A stretch of DNA of 64,000 nucleotides from Ailurus styani (GCA_002007465.1 LNAC01000039.1:3433159-3497158), one strand, 5' to 3'. Positions 43,620-55,356 are shown, counted from the first letter of the stretch. Notes: generated by a model from the letters alone, not told the origin. Numbers and translations: made by a program.

Positions 43620-45510
43620 TTTTATTCTTTATCACACTCTTTTCCTCAAATTGACCAATTTTTTAAAGGTTTTTTTTTTTTTTTACTAAGTAACACATAG
43701 TCTTACGTAAGTAGAAGATGCTTTCCTGATAAGCATATTTGCCTCTCAGTCTAAAAATGTCTTGGTTATTAGTTTAGCATCAGAAAGAGGAATATCGATG
43801 GAGGCTGATGGAGTTTATCACATTTGTATAGTCATCCCCTGTCTGTCAGTACCCGTATTAGGAACTATGAAGTGATAAAGGTGGCGGAAAAGATAGCGAT
43901 TTAGCAAAAGGAGGAAGTTCTTGGTTAACTTAGGTTTGTCGGATACATATTGTGCCAGAGAGAAAGATGATGGCTATCTCACAGATTCCCTTACCTCAGG
44001 CAATAAAGTAGAAATGAATAGTTAGATGTGGTTAAGAGGGGAAAAGGTTACATTTCAATTCAGATTAGGCTTATTTGCACTGCAGCACCTCTAATTAACC
44101 TGCTCTGTTCTCTTGGTTCCTCCTGTTGTGGGACAGACCTCTAGGATTCCAGGGTTTACCTGTTAAGGCTCATTTATCGCTATTCATCTCCTCACACCCA
44201 CACACCTGCATTTCCCAGGGGATTAGGACATGATTACATTAGGCAGCCATGGGTTTCTGTGCTGTTTCTCATAATTTCACAAATGTAGGATCTTGTGCGT
44301 GTGACAACTTCTGCTGCTGCTGCTGCTGTGGAGGGTAATTCGGCAAGAGACGACGTCTTCTTTTGTGTGAGAATGTGTGCTCTTACAGCTTCTCCCCGGG
44401 GTAAAAAGATGAGGGCCCCACCTGCCACATAATGTCTGCTGATGTTCACTCTTCTTGTCCTTTAGATTAATGTATCCAGTTCCTTCCCAACAATACTGTC
44501 TAAGGAAAATGTTATTTTAACTATAACTTTGATGTTTAAAAATATGTTTTTAAAATTTCAAAATGACAAAGTGGTGGTAGTTTCAAATTGGCTTGTAATT
44601 TTGGCCTCAGAGTAACTCACCAAAGGGCCAGATACAGTCGTGTGTAAGGAATCCGTCTTCTGCTTGGCCTGTGTTGCCAAAATGCTGTTTTGTAATTTCC
44701 TTTGGCAGTACTGTCTTCGTCAGTGATTCTCAGCGAATAGACTTCCTCTTCCTACAGCAGCAGTACGCTAGGGGGACTGTTTTTCCTCTTTTTCAAAGCT
44801 GTGTCATCGACCTATGAAGTGAAGAAATTGGCCCTTTTAAACTTTGATCTGTGAGCCCTATGTAGCAGAGAGATTCTTTAAGAAAGAAGCTAAGTGTTTG
44901 TTTTGTTATGTTTATCTCCTTCTTAGAAAATGAAATGAAACTATGCAGACTTATTTTTAGGAGATTTTAGGAGGGTTCTATTTTAAGAGAATGACACCAT
45001 AGAAGAACATCTTGTAGTTAAACTTTTTTATACGCGTGATTCTTACTTAAAACCTGCAAGATATTTTTATTTGGAAAATTAATGAAGAGTCCTTGTCCCA
45101 CCGAAAAGTCATTTATTTGGTCTGGAAAAAGCTTAGCAAACACCGTCCATCCAAAGATCTTCATAAAAATGCAAAGGTAAGACTGTTTCAGTCTGTACAC
45201 TCTGGCAGGGCAGCCTACTTAACCACTGCTTGTCACATTAGATTCCCAGGGCTAGAGAGAATATGGAATTTATTTTGTTTTCATATCTTATCCATCTTGC
45301 CTGTGGGGAACAGACTCGATCCGATTCTTGACTCCTCATTTTGCTCCTGACCTTTTCCTGCTGCTATAGAGGGAGCTCAGAATGACATACATAGGTGGAT
45401 TTTATCTCTGTATCTCTATAGGTATATGTGGATCAGTATCAGTGACATTATAGCTGGTGTACGGTAAGTGACTATAGATTAGAAAGAACCTTTTTACCTG
45501 TCTTCATCAC
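43620..45510 (+). other. Intron, no recognised feature
   Basis: Includes a short CTG run at about 44311-44328 and a consensus-like donor AAAG|GTAAGA at 45177 with no convincing partner acceptor. No repeat family recognised. Confidence 0.5.
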
Positions 45511-45514
45511 ATGC

Positions 45515-45662
45515 CCTTTTATTCATTCAACAAATACTTATCAAGGGCATCCCATTCACAGGGCGTTCTGCTGGGTCTCAGGGATATGGTAGTAGCACAA
45601 GGGCAGATGAGGTTCAGTTCACAGGATTCAGGTTCTGTTGGAGGAAGACAGAAAATAAACAT
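45515..45662 (-). repeat. L2 LINE 3'-end relic
   Basis: ATTCATTCAACAAATACTTA, TCTGCTGGGTCTCAGGGATA and GGAGGAAGACAGAAAATAAA follow the inverted L2 end. Confidence 0.65.
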
Positions 45663-46084
45663 GCAAATCTGTGTTCTGTGAACTTGTCATTGTCGTTCAT
45701 TCTCTTTGCCTTTTTTCGCGTCTGTACTTCTGCTTTCCTCGATACTTCAGCTCTCTGCAGAGAAGTCACTGGCAAAAAGGCAAAGTTGGTGTTGAACTCT
45801 GGCTTGGAGCTGGTTTTTAATTCTCTGCAGATCATTTTCAGTTTGCCTCGGAGTTGCGGGCCACTACAGCATGCCTCCTGTCGTTTGGGTCTCTTTGGGA
45901 GAAGCTGGGCCTTTCCCAGGGCCATCTGGATTAGAGCACACCTTTGGTCCTAGCCTGAGCTGGGGTCTTCAGTTCTGTCTTGTGGGGCCTGGTATAGGAC
46001 TGGCCTCCCTCTGGAGTGGAGGTGGAGCCTTGATACAGCTGACTCATCCACGTTGCTTCTTGCCTCAAATTTAGAACTGAAAGA

Positions 46085-46230
46085 GGTTTAGGAGATCATC
46101 TAACTACTTCATTTGAAGGTGAGGAAGCAGGACAAGAGCATGTGGGTGACTAGCTGAGGAACCTACAGCTCGCAGAGATGGAGCTCAGAGTGTGTCCACT
46201 TGAGCCCTGGACAGCACTGTTCTGTACCGT
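46085..46230 (-). repeat. MIR-like relic
   Basis: GGTGAGGAAGCAGGACAAGA, GTGGGTGACTAGCTGAGGAA and GGAGCTCAGAGTGTGTCC resemble inverted MIR/MIR3 text. 46231-47310 shows nothing else. Confidence 0.45.
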
Positions 46231-47326
46231 CTGCTGTTAACCATTGTGGTTTCACAGCTGTTCGTGTCAGTGCCTCCATTTCTGCAAACTCTTACTTCAT
46301 TTGCTCGCCCCTGCTTCCCTTCCTCCCTCCTTTAGGCTGGCTCACGCTAGAGTAGCTGCGTTGCTTTTTTAGCATTCTCCATCAGTGTTCTCAGCTAACC
46401 TCGCTGAAAAAGCCATCTGTCTTAAGCCCACCCCACCCTACCATGCCCAACCCTGACTCTGACTCCCACCTATTTCTTTTGTCATTTTTCAGTGACTCCG
46501 GCATATTCCCAAGGGCAGTGTGAGAGCCTCCAAAGCATGGAATGTGTCTTACCAGACAAAAACATTTCTGATACTTGGAGCTGTTCTTTGAATCATTATG
46601 TCCTCAGCCCATAAACATAGCCTTATTCTGGGACTCTGAGACTGAAAAGAGATGACGTGACTGGGGGGTGAGGTGACATCATGTGTAGAGTCTTTTGGAT
46701 ACTCGTAGCTATGAAATCTTGGACCTCCTCGCGTTAATGTTGATAGGATATAATATAATTATGAAAGGATGCTCTGCCATCCAAGGCATTTCTTGCAGTG
46801 TCTTGTTTCCTAGTGTTAGAAGTCCCTGAAAACTTCATTAGTGCCAGTCACTGCCCATCATAAAAACTGAGGAAAAACCTTGATCTCGGAATGACTTCAT
46901 TCAGAGGAAGTTGAAATCATTGACATCAAGTCTGTTTTCTGTGTGTGCCCCGCTGATGCCACATCAATATGCACTGTCTGGATAGAGTCACCAAAGGATT
47001 GTTTAGCCTAAAATTCAATTACCACTTCTTACAGAAGCAAAGCTGTTGTGTAAAACTAAGTTGACCATGATGTCCTGTCTGCATTTGGAGGCAAAAGTCC
47101 CAGAGGTACTTGGAGTTTTTATATACCCAGATTGGAAAATAAAAGTCACATATGAAGGAGGAAGGGACAGCAAGCACTCTCCAAGATGGATCTTTCAGGG
47201 CCAGTCTGTAGCTCTTCTGAGTTAAGTTTTCTAAATAGGTGGTTTAGCTGTGATGATGATAAAGGATCCTGGTTCGGATGGCATCATGAGGCCAACAGAC
47301 TCAGTATCTTTAGTCATTTTATTCTT

Positions 47327-47524
47327 TTTTTTTTAAAGATTATTTATTTATTCATTTATTTATTTGAGAGAGAGAGTGAGAGAGCATGAGAAGGGAGAAG
47401 GTCAGAGGGAGAAGCAGACTCCCCATGGAGCTGGGAGCCCGATGCGGGACTCGATCCCTGGACTCCGGGATCATGACCTGAGCTGAAGGCAGTCGCTTAA
47501 CCAGCTGAGCCACCCAGGCGCCCC
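47327..47524 (-). mobile_element. CAN SINE, minus strand, perfect 16-bp TSD
   Basis: Reversed SINE ending AGCTGAGCCACCCAGGCGCC. Duplication TAGTCATTTTATTCTT at 47311-47326 and 47525-47540. Confidence 0.97.
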
Positions 47525-47540
47525 TAGTCATTTTATTCTT

Positions 47541-48465
47541 AACCAAACAACCTTCACTTCTTAGCATCACAATTTCCCCAGTTGGGAAAACAGTAGCAGG
47601 CATCCATTGAATATTGTGATGTATCAGTCCTTCTTGATAAAACACAAGTGTATGACTGGAGCATGTTTCAGGCTGGGCTTTTCCAGGGAGCGTGCCTTTC
47701 ACTTTCTACTCAGACTTTTTTCTTTCTTTTTTTTTTAGATTTTAATCTTGAGACTTTTTCTTTGCAGTGTGTCAGTTACTATTATGGGATAATGTGAAGT
47801 GAAATGGATTAAGTTCCCTTACGGGCTGTGGTCCTAGTAATTGCCTATGATGAAGAAGCCAGGTTATCTTCTAGGGGCTCACCATGCCTGGGTGTCCAGA
47901 TGCACCCTAGTCCTGCCGTGGAGAGGTGCGCACAGAGCCGTGGCACAGTTGCAGGGGGCAAGGCCGATGCAGGAAGTGACTCTTGCTCCAAACAAATGGA
48001 ATGCATTAGCTTTCCTTTGGAGTGAACCTATGCTAAATCCAACAGAGATGCCTTTGGCCGTTTTTAGTGGTTGCTTTGGAATTTTTTATTTCTTTGAAGA
48101 CTTTTGCGTGTGTGTGTTGGGGGAGAATCCACATTATATCTTTCATTGTGTTTTAGATGTCTAGTGAAATTACTACCTTGGTTCCTGAAGCCATTGATAA
48201 TTTACTTTAAATTCAGAGCCAGCAGAGGGAGTACACAAGTCTTAAGCTCATCTCAAGTATTTTTTCCCCCAGAAAGCTAAAATAATACCTTGATTAAAAT
48301 AAAAAAACTGTGATATATAGTGCTTTCATGTAGGTTTATATCCTCATTAGAAAAGGATAATTTGGGGAGGGGGCTGTTAAAAACAGGTAATTTTTTTTGT
48401 TTTGTTTTTAAAGGAAGCCTTGGTCTTCCGAGACCCATGGTCTACTTTCTGTCCCCACATAGTTA
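47541..48465 (+). other. Intron, no recognised feature
   Basis: Frames of 65-107 codons at 47828-48164 overlap and show no known domain. Confidence 0.5.
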
Positions 48466-48480
48466 AATGAAAACACTTTT

Positions 48481-48673
48481 TTTAAAGATTTTATTTATTT
48501 ATTTCACAGAAGGAGAGAGATCACAAGGAGGCAGAGAGGCAGGCAGAGAGAGAGAGGGGGAAGCAGGCTCCCCGTCGAGCAGGGAGCTCAATGCGGGCCT
48601 CGATCCCAGGACCCTGAGATCATGACCTGAGCCGAAAGCAGAGGCATTAACCCACTGAGCCACCCAGGCGCCC
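48481..48673 (-). mobile_element. CAN SINE, mustelid-like, perfect TSD
   Basis: GGCAGAGAGGCAGGCAGAGA present; ends GAGCCACCCAGGCGCC. Duplication AATGAAAACACTTTT at 48466-48480 and 48674-48688. Confidence 0.97.
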
Positions 48674-48839
48674 AATGAAAACACTTTTAACTGAAAAGTA
48701 TTCCTCCCTGTCTTTCATCTTTTTTGCTGTTCCATTCCTGATAATATATGAGTTTTTATACCTAATACCAGATTTTTCAGAGTATGTCAAGTGTCTGGGC
48801 CAGTGGAGTGTTGTTTTTTAGGGTTCTTTTGAATGGGAC

Positions 48840-48841
<2 letters not shown>

Positions 48842-48873
<32 letters not shown>
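48842..48873 (+). repeat. (TG)n microsatellite at a SINE tail
   Basis: About 16 TG units abutting the reversed tail of the SINE at 48874; both lie between the copies of that SINE's target duplication. Confidence 0.95.
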
Positions 48874-48875
<2 letters not shown>

Positions 48876-49068
48876 GATTTTATTTACTTGAGAAAGAGAG
48901 CACACATGTGCCAATTTGGGGGTCAGAGGGAGAGAATCTTCCAAGCAGACTCCCCACCGAGGGTGGAGCCCATCTCAGGGCTCCATAAGATCATGGAGAC
49001 CCATAAGATCATGACCCGAGCCAAAACCAAGAGGTGGATGCCCAACCAACTGAGCCACCCAGGTGCTC
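48874..49068 (-). mobile_element. Older CAN SINE, minus strand
   Basis: AAGATTTTATTTACTTGAGA to CAACTGAGCCACCCAGGTGC. Duplication TTTGAATGGGA at 48828-48838 and 49069-49079. An internal CATAAGATCATG(G/A) stretch is repeated in tandem. Confidence 0.94.
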
Positions 49069-49145
49069 TTTGAATGGGATTTCTGATATTTTTCAAGACT
49101 TCAGTTTCCCACAGGTGAGAGAAAGGCAAAAGGTACATTATTTCT

Positions 49146-49324
49146 TTTTTTTTTTTTAGATTTTATTTATTTATTTGACACAGAGAGAAGAGATTACAAG
49201 GGAGAGGAGGAAGCAGGCTCCCTGCTTAGCAGAGAGCCGGATGCGGGCCTCGATCCCAGGACGCTTGAGATCATGACCTGAGCTGAAAGCAGAGGCTTTA
49301 ACCCACTGAGCCACCCAGGCGCCC
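49146..49324 (-). mobile_element. CAN SINE, mustelid-like, minus strand
   Basis: GCTTTAACCCACTGAGCCAC end. Duplication CATTATTTCT at 49136-49145 and 49325-49334. The internal GGCAGAGAGG block is partly deleted. Confidence 0.96.
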
Positions 49325-49457
49325 CATTATTTCTAATTCAGATTGGAAGTAGTCCACTGGAGATTATAACTTTGAATTTTTTTTTAATATTTCTGTAATG
49401 CTGTGATTTGTCACCTCATCACTTTGCCTCATATTTTGGTGGTAGTGATTTATTTTA

Positions 49458-49683
49458 TTTATTTTTTAAAAGATTTATTTATTTATTTGAGAGGAGGTGA
49501 GAGAGCTTATGCGTGCCTGTATACCTGTGTGTGGTGGTAGGGAGGGGCAAAGGAAGAGGGAGAGAGAAACCCAAGCAGTCTCCATGGTGATTGAGAAGTC
49601 CCATCTCAGGACCGGGAGATCACAACCTGAGCTCAAACCAAGGGTCGGAAGCTTACCTAACTTGGCCACCCAGGTGCCCCATT
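49458..49683 (-). mobile_element. Older CAN SINE, minus strand, with TSD
   Basis: AAAAGATTTATTTATTTATT to TTGGCCACCCAGGTGCCCC. 16-bp duplication with one mismatch, GTAGTGATTTATTTTA (49442-49457) and GTAGTGGTTTATTTTA (49684-49699). Confidence 0.95.
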
Positions 49684-49708
49684 GTAGTGGTTTATTTTAA
49701 TTGGAGCT

Positions 49709-50140
49709 GTAGTGGATTGAATAGTATCCTCCCAAACTCATGTCCATTTGGAACCTCAAAATGTGACCTTATTTGAAAATAGTCTTTTAAGGAGTAATTA
49801 AAAATCAAGTTGTATTGGATTAGGGTGGGCCCTAAACCCAATGACTAGTGTCCTTATAAGGAGAGGAGAGGAGAGGAGAGGACAACTAAGATGCACTAGA
49901 TGCTGAGAGGTCTGCATGAAGACTGAGGCAAAGGTCAGAGTGATGCAGCTACTAGCCAAGAGTACCATGCATTCCTGGGAGCCACCTGAAGCCAGGAAGG
50001 GGTTCTCCACCCCCAGCCTTTAGAGGGAGCATGGCCCTGCTGACAACTTGGTTTTGGACTTCAAGCCTCTAACACTGTGAGAATAAATTTTCGTGTTTTG
50101 AAGACTGAATCTGTTATGGTAGCCCTAGGAAACAAACACA
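49709..50140 (+). mobile_element. MaLR (MLT1/MST-type) solo LTR
   Basis: Typical ERVL-MaLR LTR text in order: TGTAGTGGATTGAATAGTAT, AATGTGACCTTATTTGAAAA, GATTAGGGTGGGCCCTAAAC, AATGACTAGTGTCCTTATAA, GGGAGCATGGCCCTGCTGAC, the poly(A) signal GAGAATAAAT and the terminus GGTAGCCCTAGGAAACAAAC. A (GGAGA)n run at 49860-49882 is internal. Solo LTR, no internal retroviral sequence. Confidence 0.88.
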
Positions 50141-50204
50141 AGAGCATAGAGATGGAAGAGCGGGACAGGAAGGGTCGCAGATAGAGGAGAAGAATACAGT
50201 TTTA

Positions 50205-50455
50205 TTTATTTTATTACTGAGAGATAATTAACATATAACATGGTTTCAGGTATACAACATGCTGATTCAATTTTTGTGTGTGTCACAAAATGTTCACAGT
50301 AAGCCTACTTAAGGTCCATCAGCACACAAAGTTACAAATTTTTTTTTCTTGTAATTAGAACTTCTTTAAGATCTAGTCTCTGATAATGGGAAGTTTGTAC
50401 CTTTTGACAACTTTTACCCATTCTGCTGCCCCCTCTGATTTGTTATTTAGATTAA
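50205..50455 (-). mobile_element. L1 3' UTR fragment, minus strand
   Basis: ACATATAACATGGTTTCAGG, CATGCTGATTCAATTTTTGT, then CTTGTAATTAGAACTTCTTT and GGGAAGTTTGTACCTTTTGA are in inverted L1 3' UTR order. Confidence 0.85.
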
Positions 50456-50459
50456 AATG

Positions 50460-51800
50460 TTGATCATTCACAGGCTATTATTCACAGGTAGTTTAAGTTT
50501 CTACTTCATCCTGCTCTGCAGGACAGAAGGGAGGCATGAATTCATCTGATTTCCCAGTTAGAACTACTAGAACTTGTTCTTCCCTCCCATTTCTAATGTG
50601 TCCTGGGCTCCCCCTCATACCGCCTCCCTCCCCCCCACCCCCGCCCTTTACTGAATTTATTTCTTGGCCTATTTCTTGAAGCTGGTGGAATGGCCACACT
50701 TGTGGAGTGTGGGCTTGAGGTTTACACTAAGTCCGTGAGTTCTGGCTGAGAGCTTTGGTCTAGAACAGCCAGTCTTTGAGGGGAGAGAGGAGCCTACTGT
50801 CCTCAGCAGAAGGACAGTGTTGAAGAATTTTCTTCCCTGCCATGGCCTGAGGGGATAAAGTTCATTGTCACTTGTTGTGGTGGTAAAGCTGATCCAGAAT
50901 TTCGCTGGAGTCCCTTCAGCATCTCCTGGGCTTGGTTCAGGGACTTTCAGTCTCTCACACCTGAGGCTTCAGGCTCATGTCTCCTCTGTGTACATTTATG
51001 TCCAAAAAAACCAGCCATTCTGATGAAGCATAGAACACGGAGTGGTTGTCCTCATAGAAGTAGCAGCTGGCATAAGAATAGATGAACAATGTAGATAGTA
51101 CCAAAATAGAGCCATATATTTGGTTGCTTGATTTATATCAAGAGCAAATGATGTTGAAGAAATATATCAAAGACATTGAATCAAGTAATTTGATGTCCAT
51201 AATGGGGAAAAAAAGTTCTTGATGCCTGTCTTACACAGTTTGGTGTAATTGACACAACTTAGTTCATAGACATAACTGTAAAAAGAAAAGCAATCTAAAA
51301 ACAAAAATGTAGCAGCATATATTGTCTAGGTACCTAGTATGTGTTGGGGTTGAATTGTTCTGAAGTATTTGGGAATCAGAATTGCACTGTTTAATCTTAT
51401 ATTTCAAAATGATATTTTTGGGAAGAGGAACCAGCATGATTTCTACAATAAAAAGGAGTCTACACAACCACATTTTCAGGCCCAGGTATAATAGTAATTA
51501 TAATAGTAGTAGTTATGATTTATTAGAGCACTAGGCGTCAAATGCTCAGTTGGGTTTTTACATCTTGCATGAGAGGCATTTCAGTGTAAATCCCAATTTA
51601 AAGACCAGGAAATGGTTCAAGGAACTTATTTCGGATCAGACTGTGGTTTCTTTGACTCTGGAACTTTTACCTTTTCTGCTGTGCTCTACTGCCTCCCGGA
51701 GTGGGGGTGGGACTTTGGGTTGGGTGGGGGGTGTACAATGAAATTAAATAGCTGCAATTTCATTTATTTACATTATTCATTTGGTGGGGAGGGTTGAGTT
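50460..51800 (+). other. Intron, no recognised feature
   Basis: A C-rich run at about 50626-50645 is the only low-complexity patch. No exon or repeat recognised. Confidence 0.5.
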
Positions 51801-51807
51801 TTTATGT

Positions 51808-52095
51808 GTTTTTTCCTTAAATTTCGGTAAATTTGACATACAACATTAACTTCGGGTGTATAACATAATGATTCAGTACTTGTGTATATTGCAAAATGAC
51901 CACCACAAAAAGTCTAGTTAACCTCCATTACCACACATGGTTACAGAAATTTTTTTCTTGTGATGAGAACTTTTAAGATTTACTCTCCTGGCAACTTTCA
52001 AACCTGCAATACAGCATTATTGACTCTAGTCACCATGCAGTATTTTCCATCCCCGTGACTTACTATAACTGCAGGTTTATACTTCTAGAAAACAG
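51808..52095 (-). mobile_element. L1 3' UTR fragment, minus strand
   Basis: TTGACATACAACATTAACTT, AACATAATGATTCAGTACTT, AAAGTCTAGTTAACCTCCAT, CTTGTGATGAGAACTTTTAA and TGACTCTAGTCACCATGCAG give the inverted 3' UTR. Confidence 0.9.
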
Positions 52096-52099
52096 CTGC

Positions 52100-53740
52100 C
52101 ATTTTAAAAGTTGTCATGTGCCTCATCTTTGCATATATTACCACTAATGCTCATAGTAATCCTCCGGAATACTGTCTTGAGTGCTTGTCTTCCGATCTGT
52201 GGCTGACTGAGGTGACCCCTGTCTCTGTGTGCCGCTAGGGGAGTGGACTTGGACCCATGATTTAGGCTCCTTTCCTTGATTTTATTAGCTAATAACTTAA
52301 GAATTGAGTCTGTGCCTGGCTTTTAGTGGGAGAGTAGAAGAAATGGCTTGAGAATTCTGTCAAAAACCTGCTGGTTTAGGGATTCTCATTTTGATAGGTC
52401 ACTTCCTTGTTTGGCCATGGTTTACTCTGGATCAGATTCAAAGTGTTGTTACATTTAGTACTAATAAAGTGATACATAGTATGTAGACATCCTTTGGGTT
52501 GGGCTGTTATCTCACAAATTTCTGCTTTGGGAGAACAGGGTATCTGTGCTTCAGTTATATTGTAGGCTTCAGGTAGGTAGGTGAATGGAGACAAGACCAC
52601 CAAGAAAAACAGATTTCGGGGAGAAAACAACTTGTAAGAAGTTCCTGGCAGAAGTTTGCCTGCTGAATCAGGTCTTGTAACTGAAGTATTAAAATACTTT
52701 GTGTGGTGGTTGAGTCTTTGCAGTGCGGTTACTGTCGGGTTTAAAGGCAGGTAGGTTGCCAAGACAGAGACAGAAAATGTTACATAATGCAAGGTGCTGG
52801 CCGGGTTAAGGTGTTTCTCTCTCCTGAAAAGTTTACTGGTTTTATCTTTAAGGTAAAGATATGTATGGGTAGGACCCAAAATGATGGTTTTAATTGGCCA
52901 GGGGAGTGCAGTACTCTTGGGCCGTAAGATAAAACATGGCTAGCAGAATACTAATCGTGTGTGTTGGAAAAAACTTCGGAACTTTCAGTTTCATAGTAAA
53001 GATAGGTGAGTAGTGTCTGGATAGTGTCCAGAAGATAGACTGAAACACTATGATAAATGTGGAGCAGGCCAAATGGTTCTGCCTGATAACTGAATATAGC
53101 CGGGGTGCTGGGGAGGGTGATGGGCCTGGAGGCAGTTGCTGTAGAAGGTGGCAGTGGCCACGGTGGACTTTTAAAGGTACAACCCTGGATATAAACCTGA
53201 CGTTTATGGTGGGCATAAAATTATATCCAGTAGAACTTGTTAGATGTCTTCTTGAAAATTGGTACTACTTTAGAAAGATCAAGTGGATAGTCGAGTCATT
53301 AATTCATATAATTCAAATCTCAAACTGCTTTTAGGCTGAAATGTTCTAATAATTGATTTTTAAAATGATATTTCTTTCATCATAAATTATCTAGATAATT
53401 GCCTCAGTTCCGTATTTCATATTAAGCTCAGCTGAGTGATGTTTAACGCTTCCTGCTCAATTCCTCTCCTTTTCTTAAGTTTTAATTTTAATATTTTAAA
53501 AGCTTGATACATTTTAATTTTTTCTAATACTGTAATTGTTTTATAAAGTAAAACTCTTCCTCTAGATCTCTCCATTAGAACTTGTTCTCATAAATTCTTT
53601 AAAAAAATTTTTACCTAATTTAAAACTCCAGGTTGGTATAGATCTTCTAGAGTTTTTACCTCACAGGATAGTGGTCCTGGGACTTCTGCCAGCATTTCTA
53701 TCCAAATCAAGGATTTGTTTTAATCTCACCCTTCATACAT
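52100..53740 (+). other. Intron with two unexplained minus-strand frames
   Basis: Frames of 167 codons (52376-52879) and 108 codons (52890-53216) lie back to back on the minus strand in different reading frames. I recognise neither. They have no plausible start region, poly(A) signal or repeat membership I can name. Confidence 0.4.
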
Positions 53741-53747
53741 TTGCATC

Positions 53748-53936
53748 TTTTTTTTTTAATTTTAAGATTTTATTTATTTGAGAGAATACGAAAGAGAGAA
53801 AAGGATAGGGGCAGAGGAAGAAGCAGACTCCCTGCTGAGTAGGGAGCCCCATGTGGGGCTTGCATCCCAGGACCTTGGGATCATGACCCCAGTGGAAGGC
53901 AGCCACTTAAATGACTGAGCCACCCAGGCACACCCC
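53748..53936 (-). mobile_element. CAN SINE, minus strand (first of a tandem pair)
   Basis: AAGATTTTATTTATTTGAGA to GACTGAGCCACCCAGGCACA. Bounded by TTTGCATCTTT on the left and TTTGCATTCTTT on the right. Confidence 0.94.
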
Positions 53937-53947
53937 CTTTGCATTCT

Positions 53948-54151
53948 TTTTTTTTTTTTTTAAGATATATTTATTTATTTTTAGAGAGTGTGCAAGTATG
54001 CCTGGGCATGCAAGCAGGGGGAGGAGTAGAGGGAGAGAGAGAATCCCAAGCAGACTCCCTGCTGAACTTGGAGCTCAGGCGACCCAGGACTTGAGATCCT
54101 GACCTGAAATGAAGAGTCTGATGCTCAGCCAGCTGAGGCACCCAGGGACCC
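53948..54151 (-). mobile_element. CAN SINE, minus strand (second of a tandem pair)
   Basis: TAAGATATATTTATTTATTT to CAGCTGAGGCACCCAGGGAC. Starts at the target-like TTTGCATTCTTT and ends near GTTCGCGTCTTTG, a diverged copy of the same target. Confidence 0.9.
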
Positions 54152-54159
54152 CCATATGT

Positions 54160-55140
54160 TCGCGTCTTTGTATTGGGTACCCTTTGTTTTTTAACCCCCC
54201 AGTTGGTAGAATGAGAAGGGGTGAATCTTTTATTCACTGGTTTTCAGTTCAGTCCCATTAACAGCATTCATTTGCCATGTATGCATATACTCATAGATAA
54301 GCAGCAGACCACACACTAAATTTTCAATAAGATAACTTTTTAAAAAGTAAACACTGGAACTTGGAGCCCAAACATTCTGAATTTGTTTAAAAGAGTAGTA
54401 GCAGTTAGATTACGTGTACCATTTGTGTAACCCTGAGAATCCCAGAATGGGTTTATGGAAACTGTGGTGCTGATTATTTTAAGGTTTTCCTGGAGCTGAT
54501 TCCAGGGTGGGTGTGCTTGCTTTAGCACACTTAGGTTCTTAAGCTCCTGATAGGTAACTTCCTAGGTGAGCTAGTATACTGTTTCTTGAAATTAGCGGCC
54601 TAGATCAGGCCTTCTATCTCCAACCCCGTCCAGTAAAGATAGGCTTACAGCCTTCTGTTTGAATAGATGCATGTCCTCTGCTGAACTGAATATCTAAAGC
54701 AGTCCTATTAGTCTTTTCCCTTTCCAAGAAAGAGCCTTATTTCAGGCTGGAAGTCTGTGTTCTGGGTCATGCTTTTGGCTTTGCCTCATTCAACCTTCAT
54801 GTTAGTTGCTAAGGTGAAGTTTGGCACTTTAACCGTAGGTATTATTTTGTAGGATGTTCTTCAGGAGGAGGGGAGAGGTTTATTCTGATAGTCTCATAAA
54901 ATCAGGGAATGCTTTGCGTTAATTTGTGGGTAATCGGTACTGAATAAGTGAATATCATGTATCAAGTTAGGAAAGTTAACTTGTGGTGTAAGTGGAAACT
55001 ATGGCTTCTAAATTGATTTTAAAATAATTTCTTAACAAATGGATGTCTTTAATAAAAAATTACAGTTCTCATTTTTAAGATACAGATTTATCCACATCTT
55101 AGTTTTCTAATCACATCAAAAGTGGTAAATTGATGAATTG
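54160..55140 (+). other. Intron, no recognised feature
   Basis: No gene, RNA or repeat family recognised; only short chance frames. Confidence 0.5.
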
Positions 55141-55159
55141 GCTTTAACTGTTAGTACAG

Positions 55160-55356
55160 GGGTGTGTGGGTGGCTCAGTGGGTTAAGCCTCTGCCTTCAG
55201 CTCAGGTCATAATCTCACGATCCTGGGATCGAGGCCCGCATCGGGCTCTCTGCTCAGCAGTGAGCGTGCTTCCTCCTCTCTCTCTGCCTGCCTCTCTGCC
55301 TACTTGTAGTCTCTCTCTCTCTGTCATATAAATAAATAAAATCTTGAAAAAAAAAA
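55160..55356 (+). mobile_element. CAN SINE, mustelid-like, + strand, with TSD
   Basis: GGTGTGTGGGTGGCTCAGTG, GGGTTAAGCCTCTGCCTTCA and CTGCCTGCCTCTCTGCCTAC to AATAAATAAAATCTTG. 15-bp duplication with one mismatch, TAACTGTTAGTACAG (55145-55159) and TAACTGTTAATACAG (55357-55371). Confidence 0.97.

Noticed and set aside
45177..45182. Strong donor-like AAAG|GTAAGA in the FOXO3 intron as a sign of a hidden exon
   Set aside because: One such match is expected by chance in this much DNA, and no convincing acceptor or open frame joins it to FOXO3.
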